From contig DGBP01000061.1 in NCBI GenBank assembly GCA_002384855.1, forward strand, positions 15,438 through 79,437: a stretch of DNA of 64,000 nt, written 5' to 3'. Each line of letters starts with the position of its first letter. Within the stretch, counting starts at the first letter, position 1. Both the position numbers and the translations under genes were made by a program. The stretch is from Nocardioidaceae bacterium UBA4001. GTDB lineage: Bacteria; Actinomycetota; Actinomycetes; Propionibacteriales; Nocardioidaceae. Below, in pieces: positions 22,756 through 32,118 of this stretch. Below the pieces are notes generated by a model, which ran no database searches, was not told the origin of the DNA, and saw only the letters and a program-made list of their open reading frames with translations.

Positions 22756-24861
22756 TCAGCCCAGCGTGACCGGGTCGACCTGGACGCGGACCGGGTCGAG
22801 CTTCTTGGCAGCGCGGACACCTTGCAGCTCCACCAGCGCCCGAGACAGGGCCGCGCCCTCGCTCCGCGGCACGCGGACGACCAGCCGCGCCTGTGGCCCA
22901 TCGGGGTCGGGTCGCCCCGGCGGTGCGTCGACCGGGACCGGGCCGAGCACCTCCGCCGCCGGAGGAAGCTCCAGCATGGCGAGCGCGGCGGTGAGGGCCT
23001 GGTCGCTGCCGGACAGGGTGGCGAGCCGCGACGCGGGCGGCAGGTGGGCCGACTCACGCTCCCCCAGCTCTCGGGACGCGAACCCCTCAGGGTCCCAGCG
23101 CAGCAGCGCCTGCAGCACGGGCTCGGTGCTCTCCCCCACGACGACGACCCGGCCACCGGCCGAGGCAGGACGAGCCAGCGCCGCGGCGTTCATCCAGCGT
23201 CGCAACGACTCCTCGGTGGCCCGCAGGTCGGTCCGGGCGAGCATCAGCCAGGTGTCGAGGAGCACGACGCAGGAGTACCCACCGGCGGCCACGGGCTCGG
23301 CACCGGGCGTGGCGACGACCAGTGCCGGCTTGTCCGGGACCTCGTCGAGGACGCGTTCACCCGAGGACGTCCGCACGCCGAACGAAGGAAACGACCGACC
23401 GAGCTCCTCGGCAGTGCGGGCGTCGCCCCGAACCGGAGCGCGGAGGCCGCGGCCGCCACAGGTCGGGCAGACCCAGGTGGGCTCCTCCTGGCCGCACCAC
23501 GCGCAGCTCGGCGGTCGGTGGGCTGCGTTGACCCGGAGCGGACCCGCGCACGCACGGCAGCGGGCGGGCCCGCGGCAGCGGTCGCAGGCGAGGCTGGCGG
23601 CGTACCCGTGACGGGGTGTCTGCAGCAGCACCGGGCCCTGGTGCAGCCCGGCTCGGATCGCCTCGAACGCCGAACCCGGCAGCCGGGCCTGCCGGGCCAT
23701 CGGGTCGCGCTCGAGCTCGCGGTCGGTCGCACCGGTGATGCTGACCAGGGCGCCGCGCTCGCGCACCAGGTCCCGCGGGGCCACGATCTGCCTGGCCCAC
23801 CCGCTCTGCACGAGCAGCTGGGCCTCCGCGGTGCGCGCGAAGCCTGCGACGAGCGCGCCGCAGGACTCCTGGTAGGCGCGCTGCACCAGTACCTCGCGAG
23901 TGTGGGGGTAGGGCGCGTGCAGCTCGGCGAGGAGGTCGTCCCCGTCGTCCCAGACCACCACGAGACCGAGGTCGTGCACCGGCGCGAAGGCGGCCGCGCG
24001 CGTGCCCACCGCCACCTTCACGGCCCCCCGCGAGAGGGCGAGGAAGGAGCGGTACCGCTCCGAGGGGCCTTTGTCCGCGGTCAGCTCGACATGGTGCCCC
24101 TCACCGAGCACGGCGCGCAGTGCGGCACTGACCCGAGCGACGTCACGGTGGTCCGGCACGCAGACGATGACCCCCCGGCCGGAGGAGTACGTCGCGGCGG
24201 CGGCCTGGGCGATCGCTGCAGGCCAGTCCTCTCCCGGGCTCGCCGACCACACCGCCCGGGGGCGGTTGCCCTCGGCGAGATGACGGACGAACGCCGTACC
24301 TCCGGTGTAGGGGCTCCACACCTTCTCCGCCGCCTCGACGTCCACGTGCCTCGGGGGCGCGGGCGTGGACGGCTCCTTCTCGACGGTCGCGTGCCTGGTC
24401 GGCACGGCGAGACGCAGCACGTCGGAGCGGGTGCCGGCGTAGCGCGCCGCCACGAACGCGGAGAGAGCCGCGACCTCGGCGGACAGCACGGCCTCGGAGC
24501 TCACCGCCCGCCGCAGCGGAGCGAGGCGTCCTTCGTGGCTGCTCGCGGCCTTGCGGCGCAGGACGAAGCCGTCGACGTCCTGGCCGGCGAAGCGCACCTT
24601 GACCCGGGCGCCTGGGACCGCGTCGCCCGACATCTTCGCCGGCACGAGGTAGTCGAAGGGGCGGTCCAGGTGAGCAAGCGGGACGTCGACGAGCACCTCG
24701 GCGACCGGGTCGACCGCCGCCGGGTCCAGGGGAGGCTTCGCGGCGGCCTTCGCGCGCTGCTGCTCGGAACGCTGCTTGGCCGCTCGCGCGGTCTCCCGGG
24801 CCCGGCCGAGCTCCGGCATCAGGTCGGGCTGCTCCGGTGCGGGGTGCTCGGGCTCGGTCAC
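22756..24861 (-). CDS. priA: PriA-like primosome protein, helicase motifs degenerate
   Basis: Actinobacterial PriA (replication restart protein N'), 701 aa. The N-terminal DNA-binding domain (VLVDVPLAHLDRPFDYLVP) is present, as is an intact zinc module with eight Cys (CDRCRGPARCRAC, CAWCGQEEPTWVCPTCG). The Walker A position reads SASPGEDWPAA and the DEEH box reads VWDDGDDL, so ATPase motifs are lost. This is common in actinobacterial PriA, so the protein probably acts as a structural loader rather than a helicase. GTG at 24861 chosen (GGAAGGA upstream); the longer frame lacks homology. Confidence 0.92.
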   Translation of the reverse strand: MTEPEHPAPEQPDLMPELGRARETARAAKQRSEQQRAKAAAKPPLDPAAVDPVAEVLVDVPLAHLDRPFDYLVPAKMSGDAVPGARVKVRFAGQDVDGFVLRRKAASSHEGRLAPLRRAVSSEAVLSAEVAALSAFVAARYAGTRSDVLRLAVPTRHATVEKEPSTPAPPRHVDVEAAEKVWSPYTGGTAFVRHLAEGNRPRAVWSASPGEDWPAAIAQAAAATYSSGRGVIVCVPDHRDVARVSAALRAVLGEGHHVELTADKGPSERYRSFLALSRGAVKVAVGTRAAAFAPVHDLGLVVVWDDGDDLLAELHAPYPHTREVLVQRAYQESCGALVAGFARTAEAQLLVQSGWARQIVAPRDLVRERGALVSITGATDRELERDPMARQARLPGSAFEAIRAGLHQGPVLLQTPRHGYAASLACDRCRGPARCRACAGPLRVNAAHRPPSCAWCGQEEPTWVCPTCGGRGLRAPVRGDARTAEELGRSFPSFGVRTSSGERVLDEVPDKPALVVATPGAEPVAAGGYSCVVLLDTWLMLARTDLRATEESLRRWMNAAALARPASAGGRVVVVGESTEPVLQALLRWDPEGFASRELGERESAHLPPASRLATLSGSDQALTAALAMLELPPAAEVLGPVPVDAPPGRPDPDGPQARLVVRVPRSEGAALSRALVELQGVRAAKKLDPVRVQVDPVTLG

Positions 24862-24963
24862 GTCCTCATCCTTCCAGGGCGCACCGACGCGATCGACGTA
24901 CTCCTCCAGTGCTGTGGACGGCCACTGTGCTCGGGCGGCCGCGTCACCGCCGCCCTCGACCCG

Positions 24964-25041
24964 CACTCACCGCGACAAAACGGTACTCCCCTCGAGGAAT
25001 TCATCGAGGGGAGTACCGCTTTCCCAGGTGAACGTGGGAAA
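24964..25041 (+). repeat. 78-bp dispersed repeat, copy B
   Basis: Plus strand begins CACTCACCGCGAC and ends with the same 25-base arm as copy A. The core here forms a perfect 15-bp hairpin (24981-24995 with 25004-25018, loop GGAATTCA). It lies just downstream of metK and upstream of priA, and in opposite orientation to copy A. Confidence 0.8.
24977..25018 (-). terminator. Terminator after metK, formed by the repeat core
   Basis: On the minus strand CGGTACTCCCCTCGA, an 8-nt loop, and TCGAGGGGAGTACCG are followed by TTTT. It is 45 bases beyond the metK stop, so it can end the metK transcript. It sits inside repeat copy B. Confidence 0.7.
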
Positions 25042-25062
25042 GCGCAGGCAGGCCGAGGCGCG

Positions 25063-26259
<1,197 letters not shown>

Positions 26260-26355
26260 TGCTGTGTCCCCTGTCCGCGTCGCGGTCGGCGACGCATGAT
26301 CGGATGTACTCGGTCTCGGTGTCCAGTGAACGATAGCCCGTGCGCAGGAGCACGT

Positions 26356-27633
26356 TCAGGAGGTCTCGCTGCGCGGCCCGTCGCCCCCTGCGCGGGCCCG
26401 GACGAGATCCCACACGACGTGGGCCAGGGCGGTTTTCGAGCCCCGCGGCACCGGCGTGGTCGAACCGTCCGCGCCGAGCACGACCGCCTCGTTGTCGGGC
26501 GAGCCGAAGACCTGGCCGTCGCTCACGTCGTTGACGACGAGCAGGTCGCACCCCTTGCGGGCGAGCTTGGCGCGAGCGTGGTCCATCACCGAGCCCGCGT
26601 CGTCGCCGGTCTCCGCGGCGAAGCCCACCACGACGGTGCCGGGGGTCGGGCGGTGCCGGGACAGCTCGGCGAGGATGTCGGGGTTCTGGTCGAGCTCGAT
26701 GGCGGCCGCGGACCCGTCGTCGGACTTCTTGATCTTGGCGCTGCTCACACTGCGGGGGCGGAAGTCGGCCGGCGCCGCCGCCATCACCACCGCGTCGGCG
26801 CCTGCGGCCGCCTGCAGGACGGCCTCGCGCAGCTCGGCAGTGGACTCCACACGGACGACCTTCGTCCCGGCCGGGTCGGGGAGGGAGACGTTCGCGGCCA
26901 CGACCGTCACCTCCGCCCCGCGGGCGACGGCGGCCCGGGCCAGGGCGAGACCTTGCAGCCCCGAGGACCGGTTGCCCAGGAAGCGGACCGGGTCGAGGTA
27001 CTCCCTGGTCCCGCCCGCGGACACGACCACCCGCATCCCGGCCAGGTCGAGGGGCTCGGGAACGTCGCCGCGGCCGAGCAGCCCGGTGCAGACCTCGAAG
27101 ATCTCCCCCGGCTCGGGCAACCGCCCCTTGCCGGTGTCGGCACCCGTCAGCCGGCCCTCGGCCGGCTCGATCACCAGCACCCCACGGGAGCGCAGGGTCG
27201 TGACGTTGTCGCGGGTGGCGGGGTGCTCCCACATCTCGGTGTGCATGGCCGGGGCGAGCACCACCGGGCAGCGGGCGGTGAGCAGGGTGTTGGTCAGCAG
27301 ATCGTCGGCGAGCCCGTGGGCGGCCCTGGCCATCACGTCCGCGGTGGCCGGCGCGACGACCACGAGGTCCGCGCTCTGCCCGATGCGGACGTGGGGCACC
27401 TCGTGCACCTGCGTCCACACGTCGGTGGCGACCGGTCTGCCGGACAGCGCCGCCCAGGTCGGTGCGCCCACGAACTCCAGCGCCGCGGCGGTCGGGACGA
27501 CCGTGACGTCGTGGCCGGACTCGGTGAAGCGACGAAGCAGCTCACAGGCCTTGTAAGCAGCGATGCCGCCGCTCACGCCGAGGACGACGTGAGGGCGGCG
27601 TGCGCCGTCAACCGGTGGACCGGCCGAGGTCAT
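26356..27633 (-). CDS. coaBC: Bifunctional CoaBC (PPC synthetase/decarboxylase)
   Basis: Two consecutive steps of coenzyme A synthesis. The N-terminal flavin-dependent decarboxylase CoaC (about 1-190) has SGGIAAYKA, active His in EVPHVRIGQSADL and PAMHTEMW. The C-terminal CTP-dependent synthetase CoaB has VSAGGTREYLDPVRFLGN and the lysine motif KIKK. 425 aa. ATG at 27633, two bases after rpoZ, so co-transcribed. Confidence 0.96.
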   Translation of the reverse strand: MTSAGPPVDGARRPHVVLGVSGGIAAYKACELLRRFTESGHDVTVVPTAAALEFVGAPTWAALSGRPVATDVWTQVHEVPHVRIGQSADLVVVAPATADVMARAAHGLADDLLTNTLLTARCPVVLAPAMHTEMWEHPATRDNVTTLRSRGVLVIEPAEGRLTGADTGKGRLPEPGEIFEVCTGLLGRGDVPEPLDLAGMRVVVSAGGTREYLDPVRFLGNRSSGLQGLALARAAVARGAEVTVVAANVSLPDPAGTKVVRVESTAELREAVLQAAAGADAVVMAAAPADFRPRSVSSAKIKKSDDGSAAAIELDQNPDILAELSRHRPTPGTVVVGFAAETGDDAGSVMDHARAKLARKGCDLLVVNDVSDGQVFGSPDNEAVVLGADGSTTPVPRGSKTALAHVVWDLVRARAGGDGPRSETS

Positions 27634-27635
27634 GC

Positions 27636-27929
27636 TCAGGCCCCGGTGGGCTCGGCGGTCTCGGCGTCGGGGTCGATGTCCTCACAGGTGAGGAGGTCCG
27701 CGTTGATCTCGCGCAGCGCGATCGACAGGGGCTTCTCCTGCACGTGGGTGTCCACGAGCGGACCGACGTACTCCAGCAGGCCTTCGCCGAGCTGCGAGTA
27801 GTACGCGTTGATCTGCCGGGCACGCTTGGCGCTGTAGAGGACCAGCTTGTACTTGGAGTCGGTCTTGGTCAGGAGCTCGTCGATGGGCGGGTTGGTGATG
27901 CCCTCGGCAACGGGCTGGGATCCGGACAC
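27636..27929 (-). CDS. rpoZ: RNA polymerase omega subunit
   Basis: Omega subunit that aids assembly of beta-prime, 97 aa. Conserved ITNPPIDELL, YSAKRARQINAYY and EKPLSIALREI. GTG at 27929 is the only sensible start; homology begins a few residues later. Between gmk and coaBC as in all actinobacteria. Confidence 0.96.
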   Translation of the reverse strand: MSGSQPVAEGITNPPIDELLTKTDSKYKLVLYSAKRARQINAYYSQLGEGLLEYVGPLVDTHVQEKPLSIALREINADLLTCEDIDPDAETAEPTGA

Positions 27930-27955
27930 GCTTGGAGGCCTCGCAGATCTAGGGG

Positions 27956-28582
27956 TCAGGAGTGGGACGGGACGTTCTTGATCAAGGCTACCAACTCCTC
28001 GCTCGCAGCGTGAACTTCGGTGTTCACCACGGTCACGTCGAACTCGCTCTCGGCCGCCAGCTCGGCCTTGGCCGTCTCCAGCCGGCGCTCCCGCTCCTCG
28101 GGTGTCTCGGTGCCCCGGCCGACGAGCCGCCGGACCAGCTCCTCCCACGACGGCGGGGCGAGGAAGACGAACAACGCTTCCGGCATGGTCGTGCGCACCT
28201 GGCGCGCGCCCTGGAGGTCGATCTCGAGCAGTGCCGGCCGACCCTCCGCCAGGGCCTCCTCCACCGCCTTGCGCGGCGTGCCGTAACGTGCGCCCCTGTG
28301 GACCACCGCCCACTCCAGAAGCTGGTCGGTGGCGACGAGCTCGTCGAACTCCTCATCGGTGACGAACCAGTAATGGCGGCCCTGCACCTCACCGGGCCGC
28401 GGGCTGCGCGTCGTCGCCGACACCGAGATCCACACCTCGGGGTGGTGACGGCGGATCTCGGCCGCGACGGAGCCCTTCCCGACGGCAGTGGGCCCCGCGA
28501 GCACCGTGAGGCGTCGCCGGGGGTGCTCCTCACCGTCGTCGCGGTGGCCGCCGACCTGGTCCCACTGGGTGCCTCCGGTCAC
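27956..28582 (-). CDS. gmk: Guanylate kinase
   Basis: GMP + ATP to GDP + ADP, 208 aa. P-loop LAGPTAVGKGSV (residues about 28-39), GMP-binding SATTRSPRPGEVQGRHYWF, LEIDLQGARQVR. GTG at 28582 overlaps the mihF stop (GTGA). Confidence 0.96.
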   Translation of the reverse strand: MTGGTQWDQVGGHRDDGEEHPRRRLTVLAGPTAVGKGSVAAEIRRHHPEVWISVSATTRSPRPGEVQGRHYWFVTDEEFDELVATDQLLEWAVVHRGARYGTPRKAVEEALAEGRPALLEIDLQGARQVRTTMPEALFVFLAPPSWEELVRRLVGRGTETPEERERRLETAKAELAAESEFDVTVVNTEVHAASEELVALIKNVPSHS

Positions 28583-28899
28583 TCGCCCGAGCCGAACTCT
28601 CGCTCCAGGGCGGCGATCTGGTTCGTTCCGAGCCCGCGCACCCGCCGGCTCTCGGAGATGTTCAGCCGCTCCATCACCTGCCGCGCCCGCACCTTGCCCA
28701 GGCCGGGCATCGACTGCAGCAGGTCGACCACGCGCATCTTCGCGATCACCTCGTTGTCCTGTCCCTGGTGCAGCACCTCCACGATCGAGGCCCCGGAGTG
28801 CTTGAGACGGTTCTTCACCTCGGCCCGCTCGCGGCGGGAGGCGGCTGCCTTGTCGAGCGCGGCCTGGCGCTGCTCGGGCGTGAGTGGCGGAAGGGCCAC
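28579..28899 (-). CDS. mihF: Actinobacterial integration host factor
   Basis: Nucleoid protein of the mIHF/sIHF family, 106 aa. The N-terminal helix ALPPLTPEQRQAALDKAAA and the helix-two-turn-helix core (LQSMPGLGKVRARQVMERL, SRRVRGLGTNQIAALEREF) are present. GTG at 28899 has GAGGA eight bases upstream and matches the mycobacterial start; a GTG at 28914 lacks a Shine-Dalgarno. Confined to Actinobacteria, so a good lineage marker. Confidence 0.96.
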   Translation of the reverse strand: MALPPLTPEQRQAALDKAAASRRERAEVKNRLKHSGASIVEVLHQGQDNEVIAKMRVVDLLQSMPGLGKVRARQVMERLNISESRRVRGLGTNQIAALEREFGSGE

Positions 28900-28955
28900 G
28901 GTGTTCGTCCTCACGGTCGGCTGGGCGCTCCCACGAGAGCATCGGACAGGTGAGA

Positions 28956-28961
28956 AATCTA
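28956..28961 (-). promoter_or_regulatory. Candidate -10 box for mihF-gmk-rpoZ-coaBC
   Basis: TAGATT on the minus strand, 56 nt before mihF, in the 120-bp gap after the lipoprotein gene. No clear -35. Confidence 0.4.
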
Positions 28962-29019
28962 GTCAGTGCCCAGGTGGGGCCGCAACGCGCGCCCGCCGCC
29001 GGGCGGCCACCCCCGGGCC

Positions 29020-29484
29020 TCACCCGCGTCCGGACCCCAGCCCCAGGTCGACGTCGCACACGTCGCGGGCATGCTGCTCGAGCCCGTCCGCAGCGGCGAG
29101 CACCCGACGGGACCCCAGCTCCGCCGCGGCCCCCTCGATGCGCCGCGCCTCGCCCTCGGTGACCCCCTCGGGCGGGTTCTCCGGGTCGTACTCCCCCGGC
29201 GAGGTGCCCGCCGTGTCGAACGCCTCGACCAGGGTCTCGTAGGCGAACACCAGCGTCGACCACTCGTCCTCGATGTCCGCGGGCGCCGAGTCGCGCAGCC
29301 CGCCGAGCACGTCGCGCGTCTCCTGCAGCGCGTCGACGTCAGGGCTCGCCGCCAGCTCGGTCAGCTCGTCGCGGCGCTCCGCGAGGTCACCGCAGTAGGC
29401 ATCGGTCTCGCTCGCACAGCCGGTGGCGAGGACGGCCAGCAGGCCCACGACCGCTCCGAGGCGGGGAATCCGGTCGCGCGTCAT
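29020..29484 (-). CDS. Predicted lipoprotein at end of pyrimidine operon
   Basis: A 154-aa protein with signal peptide and lipobox LATGC (Cys23). The mature part is helical and acidic with two further Cys (C31 in AYCGDL; one in RDVCDVDLG near the C-terminus), possibly a disulfide. No family recognised. ATG at 29484 overlaps the pyrF stop (ATGA), so it is the last gene of the pyr operon; a link to pyrimidine metabolism is not evident. Confidence 0.82.
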   Translation of the reverse strand: MTRDRIPRLGAVVGLLAVLATGCASETDAYCGDLAERRDELTELAASPDVDALQETRDVLGGLRDSAPADIEDEWSTLVFAYETLVEAFDTAGTSPGEYDPENPPEGVTEGEARRIEGAAAELGSRRVLAAADGLEQHARDVCDVDLGLGSGRG

Positions 29485-30305
29485 GCCGTCAGCTCCCTGA
29501 GCTCGTCCGCGGTGCGCAGTGCCCCGTCGCGCAGCCTCGCTCTGTCCGGCCCCGCGGCCAGCACCCCGCGAGAGCTGCTGACCAGCACGTTGCCGACCGC
29601 CTCGCCGAAGATGCGGCGTACGTCGGACGCTGTCCCGCCCTGGGCGCCCAGGCCCGGGACCAGCAGCGGACCGTTCACGGCGAGGTCCTCCTCGGTCTGC
29701 CCGATCGTGGCGCCGACGACCGCGCCGACGGACCCGAGCGGCTCCAACCCGGCGTTACGGGCGGCGATGCCCGCCAGGACCGCACCCGCGACGGTCCGCC
29801 CGTCGTCCCCGCGAGCCTGCTGGACCGCGCGGCCCTCGGGATTGGACGTGAGGGCGAGCACGAACACGCCCGCGTCGTTGGCCAGCGCCGTGTCGATCAT
29901 CGGGTCGAGTGAGCCGAGACCGAGGAAAGGGCTGGCGGTGATCGCGTCCACGGCGAGCGGAGACGAGCGGGCCAGGTAGGCGTCGGCGTACGCCTGCGCC
30001 GTGGAGCCGATGTCGCCGCGCTTGACGTCGAGCACGACCGGCACGTCGAGGTCGCGCGCGGCTGCGACCACCTTCTCCAGGACCGCGATGCCCTGGGAGC
30101 CGTGCCGCTCGAAGAAGGCCGACTGTGGCTTCAGCGCGGCTACGACCGGCCCGAGCACCTCCACCGCGGTCAGTGAGAAGCGCTCGAGCCCCACGGCGCT
30201 GTCGGTCAGGCCCCAGGCGTCGAGCAGCGCCGGGTGCGGGTCGATGCCGGCACACAGCGGCCCTCGGGCGTCCATCGCCTGGCGGATCCGCGATCCGAAC
30301 GTCAT
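29481..30305 (-). CDS. pyrF: Orotidine 5'-phosphate decarboxylase (type 2)
   Basis: Last step to UMP. 274 aa, the long actinobacterial type 2 form. Catalytic LDVKRGDIGSTA (Lys/Asp), substrate loops GIDPHPALLDAWGL and ALKPQSAFFERHG, and phosphate-binding LVPGLGAQGG. ATG at 30305 overlaps the preceding stop by four bases. Confidence 0.96.
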   Translation of the reverse strand: MTFGSRIRQAMDARGPLCAGIDPHPALLDAWGLTDSAVGLERFSLTAVEVLGPVVAALKPQSAFFERHGSQGIAVLEKVVAAARDLDVPVVLDVKRGDIGSTAQAYADAYLARSSPLAVDAITASPFLGLGSLDPMIDTALANDAGVFVLALTSNPEGRAVQQARGDDGRTVAGAVLAGIAARNAGLEPLGSVGAVVGATIGQTEEDLAVNGPLLVPGLGAQGGTASDVRRIFGEAVGNVLVSSSRGVLAAGPDRARLRDGALRTADELRELTA

Positions 30306-31243
30306 GGTGTGTCTCCTGTCTCGGACGTCGAGCGGTGGGCGCTGCCCACCAGGTCGGCGACCCGCGCGATCCCCCGCTGCTCGAGCTGAGCCGACAGCTC
30401 CTCGGTGATCCTCCGCACCGCTCCCGGGTCGTGCAGGAGGGCGCTGCCCACCTGTACCGCGGAGGCGCCGGCCGCCAGCATGACCAGGGCGTCGAGGCCG
30501 CTGCGCACGCCGCCGCCACCGACGAGGGGGACGTCCGGCAGGGCCTCGTGGAGGTCCCAGACGCAGCGCAGGGCGACGGGGTTGACCGCGGGCCCGCCGA
30601 GCCGCCCGGCGTCCCCGCCCAGCACGGGGCGCAAGGTGCCGGGGTCCAGCGCGAGAGCGGCAGGCCCGTGCCCGACGACCACGGCCTCGGCGCCCGCCTT
30701 CAGCACGGCGCGCGACACGTCCACGACGGTGTGGGGGTCCGCGGCCACCTTCGCCAGCAGGACGACCCCGCGGGGAATGTCCCGCCGCACGGCCGCGACG
30801 ATCTTCTCGGCCGCGAACGAGTCCCGGGAGGCGGTGGACCCGGGCGGCCAGGACAGGTTCACCTCGACGGCTGCGACGCCGGGGCTCAGCGCCACGCGGC
30901 GGGCGAGCTCGGCCCACTCCCCCAGGTTCTCACCGGCGATCGAGACCACCGTGCGAACCTTCCGCTGGGCCAACCAGGGCAGCTCGGTGGCCAGGAAGCC
31001 CTGCAGGCCCGGGCCCTGGAGGCCGGTGTCGACCACGAGGCCGCTCGGGGTCTCGACGGCGCGCGGCGGCCGGGTTCCGGCCCGGGCGTCGAGCGTCACC
31101 GACCGGGTGACGAGGGCTCCGAGGGACGAGAGGTCGGTGAAGGGCTCGAGCTCTCGCCCGGTGCCCCCGCAGCCGGAGGCCGCCATCACCGGGCCGGCGA
31201 GAGTCAGCTCACCGACCGCTGTGGTCAGGTCGGGGGCGTTCAC
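30302..31243 (-). CDS. Dihydroorotate-dehydrogenase-like flavoprotein with altered active site
   Basis: A 313-aa TIM-barrel FMN protein clearly of the class 1B PyrD family. The FMN phosphate region GGGGVRSG and GASAVQVGSALL is kept, as is Lys165. Compared with the Lactococcus PyrDB pattern as I remember it, the residues that contact orotate or do catalysis are changed: Lys to R47 (VTRSVT), Asn to V71, Asn to G77 (GLQGPG), the catalytic Cys of NISCPN to W132 (NLSWPP) with Asn to P134, and Asn of the NT motif to H192. GTG at 31243 overlaps pyrK. A complete class 2 pyrD lies one gene upstream, so this product may use another substrate or be non-catalytic. Confidence 0.85.
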   Translation of the reverse strand: MNAPDLTTAVGELTLAGPVMAASGCGGTGRELEPFTDLSSLGALVTRSVTLDARAGTRPPRAVETPSGLVVDTGLQGPGLQGFLATELPWLAQRKVRTVVSIAGENLGEWAELARRVALSPGVAAVEVNLSWPPGSTASRDSFAAEKIVAAVRRDIPRGVVLLAKVAADPHTVVDVSRAVLKAGAEAVVVGHGPAALALDPGTLRPVLGGDAGRLGGPAVNPVALRCVWDLHEALPDVPLVGGGGVRSGLDALVMLAAGASAVQVGSALLHDPGAVRRITEELSAQLEQRGIARVADLVGSAHRSTSETGDTP

Positions 31244-32118
31244 GAGTCGCCCTCCGCGGTGTGGGGGGCCCCCCAGGCGTCGGCGGGCACGGTGCCCAGG
31301 TCGCCCCAGCGCACGCGGTCCCCGCGGAAGACCGGCCCCTCGGTGCAGGCGCGGACCATCCGGGAGATCCCGTCCTCTCCGACGACCGGGACGACGCAGG
31401 TGAGGCACGAGCCGGTCGCGCACACGAGTCCGGTGCCGACCGCGGTCTGGCTCCAGGCGCCGTGCTGCTCTGCGACGGCGGCCACCTCATGGAGCAGGTG
31501 ACCGGGGCCCGCGGCGTACACGACGTCGCTGCCGCTGCGGCGCAGCACCTCCGGCAGCACGGCGGCCACCTCGCCGCGGATGCCCACCGAGCCGTCCTCG
31601 GTCACCACGACCACGGTCTTGGCGGCCCGCTTGGCGTCGAGTGCCCCGAACACCTCCTGGTCGCTCCTGCCCGCGAGCACCATGTGCACCGGGCACCCGC
31701 GGTCCTTGAGCCGGTCCGCCAGGCTGAACAGCGGCGCGGCGTCGAGGCCGCTGCCGACGAGCGTGCAGGGCACCGGCTCCGTGGGAAGGGCGTACGGCCT
31801 GCCCAGCGGGCCCACCACGTCAACGACGGCGCCGGGCGCGAGGGAGGCCAGCCATGCCTCGCCGGGCTCGCGCGGCGCCAGGACGAGCTCGACGGTGCTC
31901 TTGTACGCGCCGGTCGCACGGGCTCGGTAGATCGCGATGCTGCGTCGCAGGAGCCGGTCGGACAGCTCGCCGCCCACCGCCAGGGCCACCACCGTCCCGG
32001 GACGGAACCGCTCGGCCACACCGGGCGCGACCAGCGTGAGGTGGTGGTAGCCCCCGGTGCGCTTGTTGCTCAGCACCTCCCCGAGGACCTGCACCGGTCC
32101 GCGATCCGTCGCCGTCAT
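31240..32118 (-). CDS. pyrK: PyrK-like electron-transfer flavoprotein
   Basis: Ferredoxin-reductase-type subunit that in class 1B dihydroorotate dehydrogenases links FMN to NAD+ through FAD and a [2Fe-2S] cluster, 292 aa. FAD-binding barrel with LLRRSIAIY (the usual RPxS reads RSIA), NAD domain with VYAAGPGHLLHEV, cluster ligands C233, C238, C241 and C258. Start ATG at 32118 overlaps the pyrD stop. Its expected partner, the next gene, has a changed active site. Confidence 0.9.
   Translation of the reverse strand: MTATDRGPVQVLGEVLSNKRTGGYHHLTLVAPGVAERFRPGTVVALAVGGELSDRLLRRSIAIYRARATGAYKSTVELVLAPREPGEAWLASLAPGAVVDVVGPLGRPYALPTEPVPCTLVGSGLDAAPLFSLADRLKDRGCPVHMVLAGRSDQEVFGALDAKRAAKTVVVVTEDGSVGIRGEVAAVLPEVLRRSGSDVVYAAGPGHLLHEVAAVAEQHGAWSQTAVGTGLVCATGSCLTCVVPVVGEDGISRMVRACTEGPVFRGDRVRWGDLGTVPADAWGAPHTAEGDS

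Noticed and set aside
26260..26355. SAM riboswitch before metK
   Set aside because: No SAM-I, SAM-II or SAM-IV core pattern seen in the 96-bp gap.
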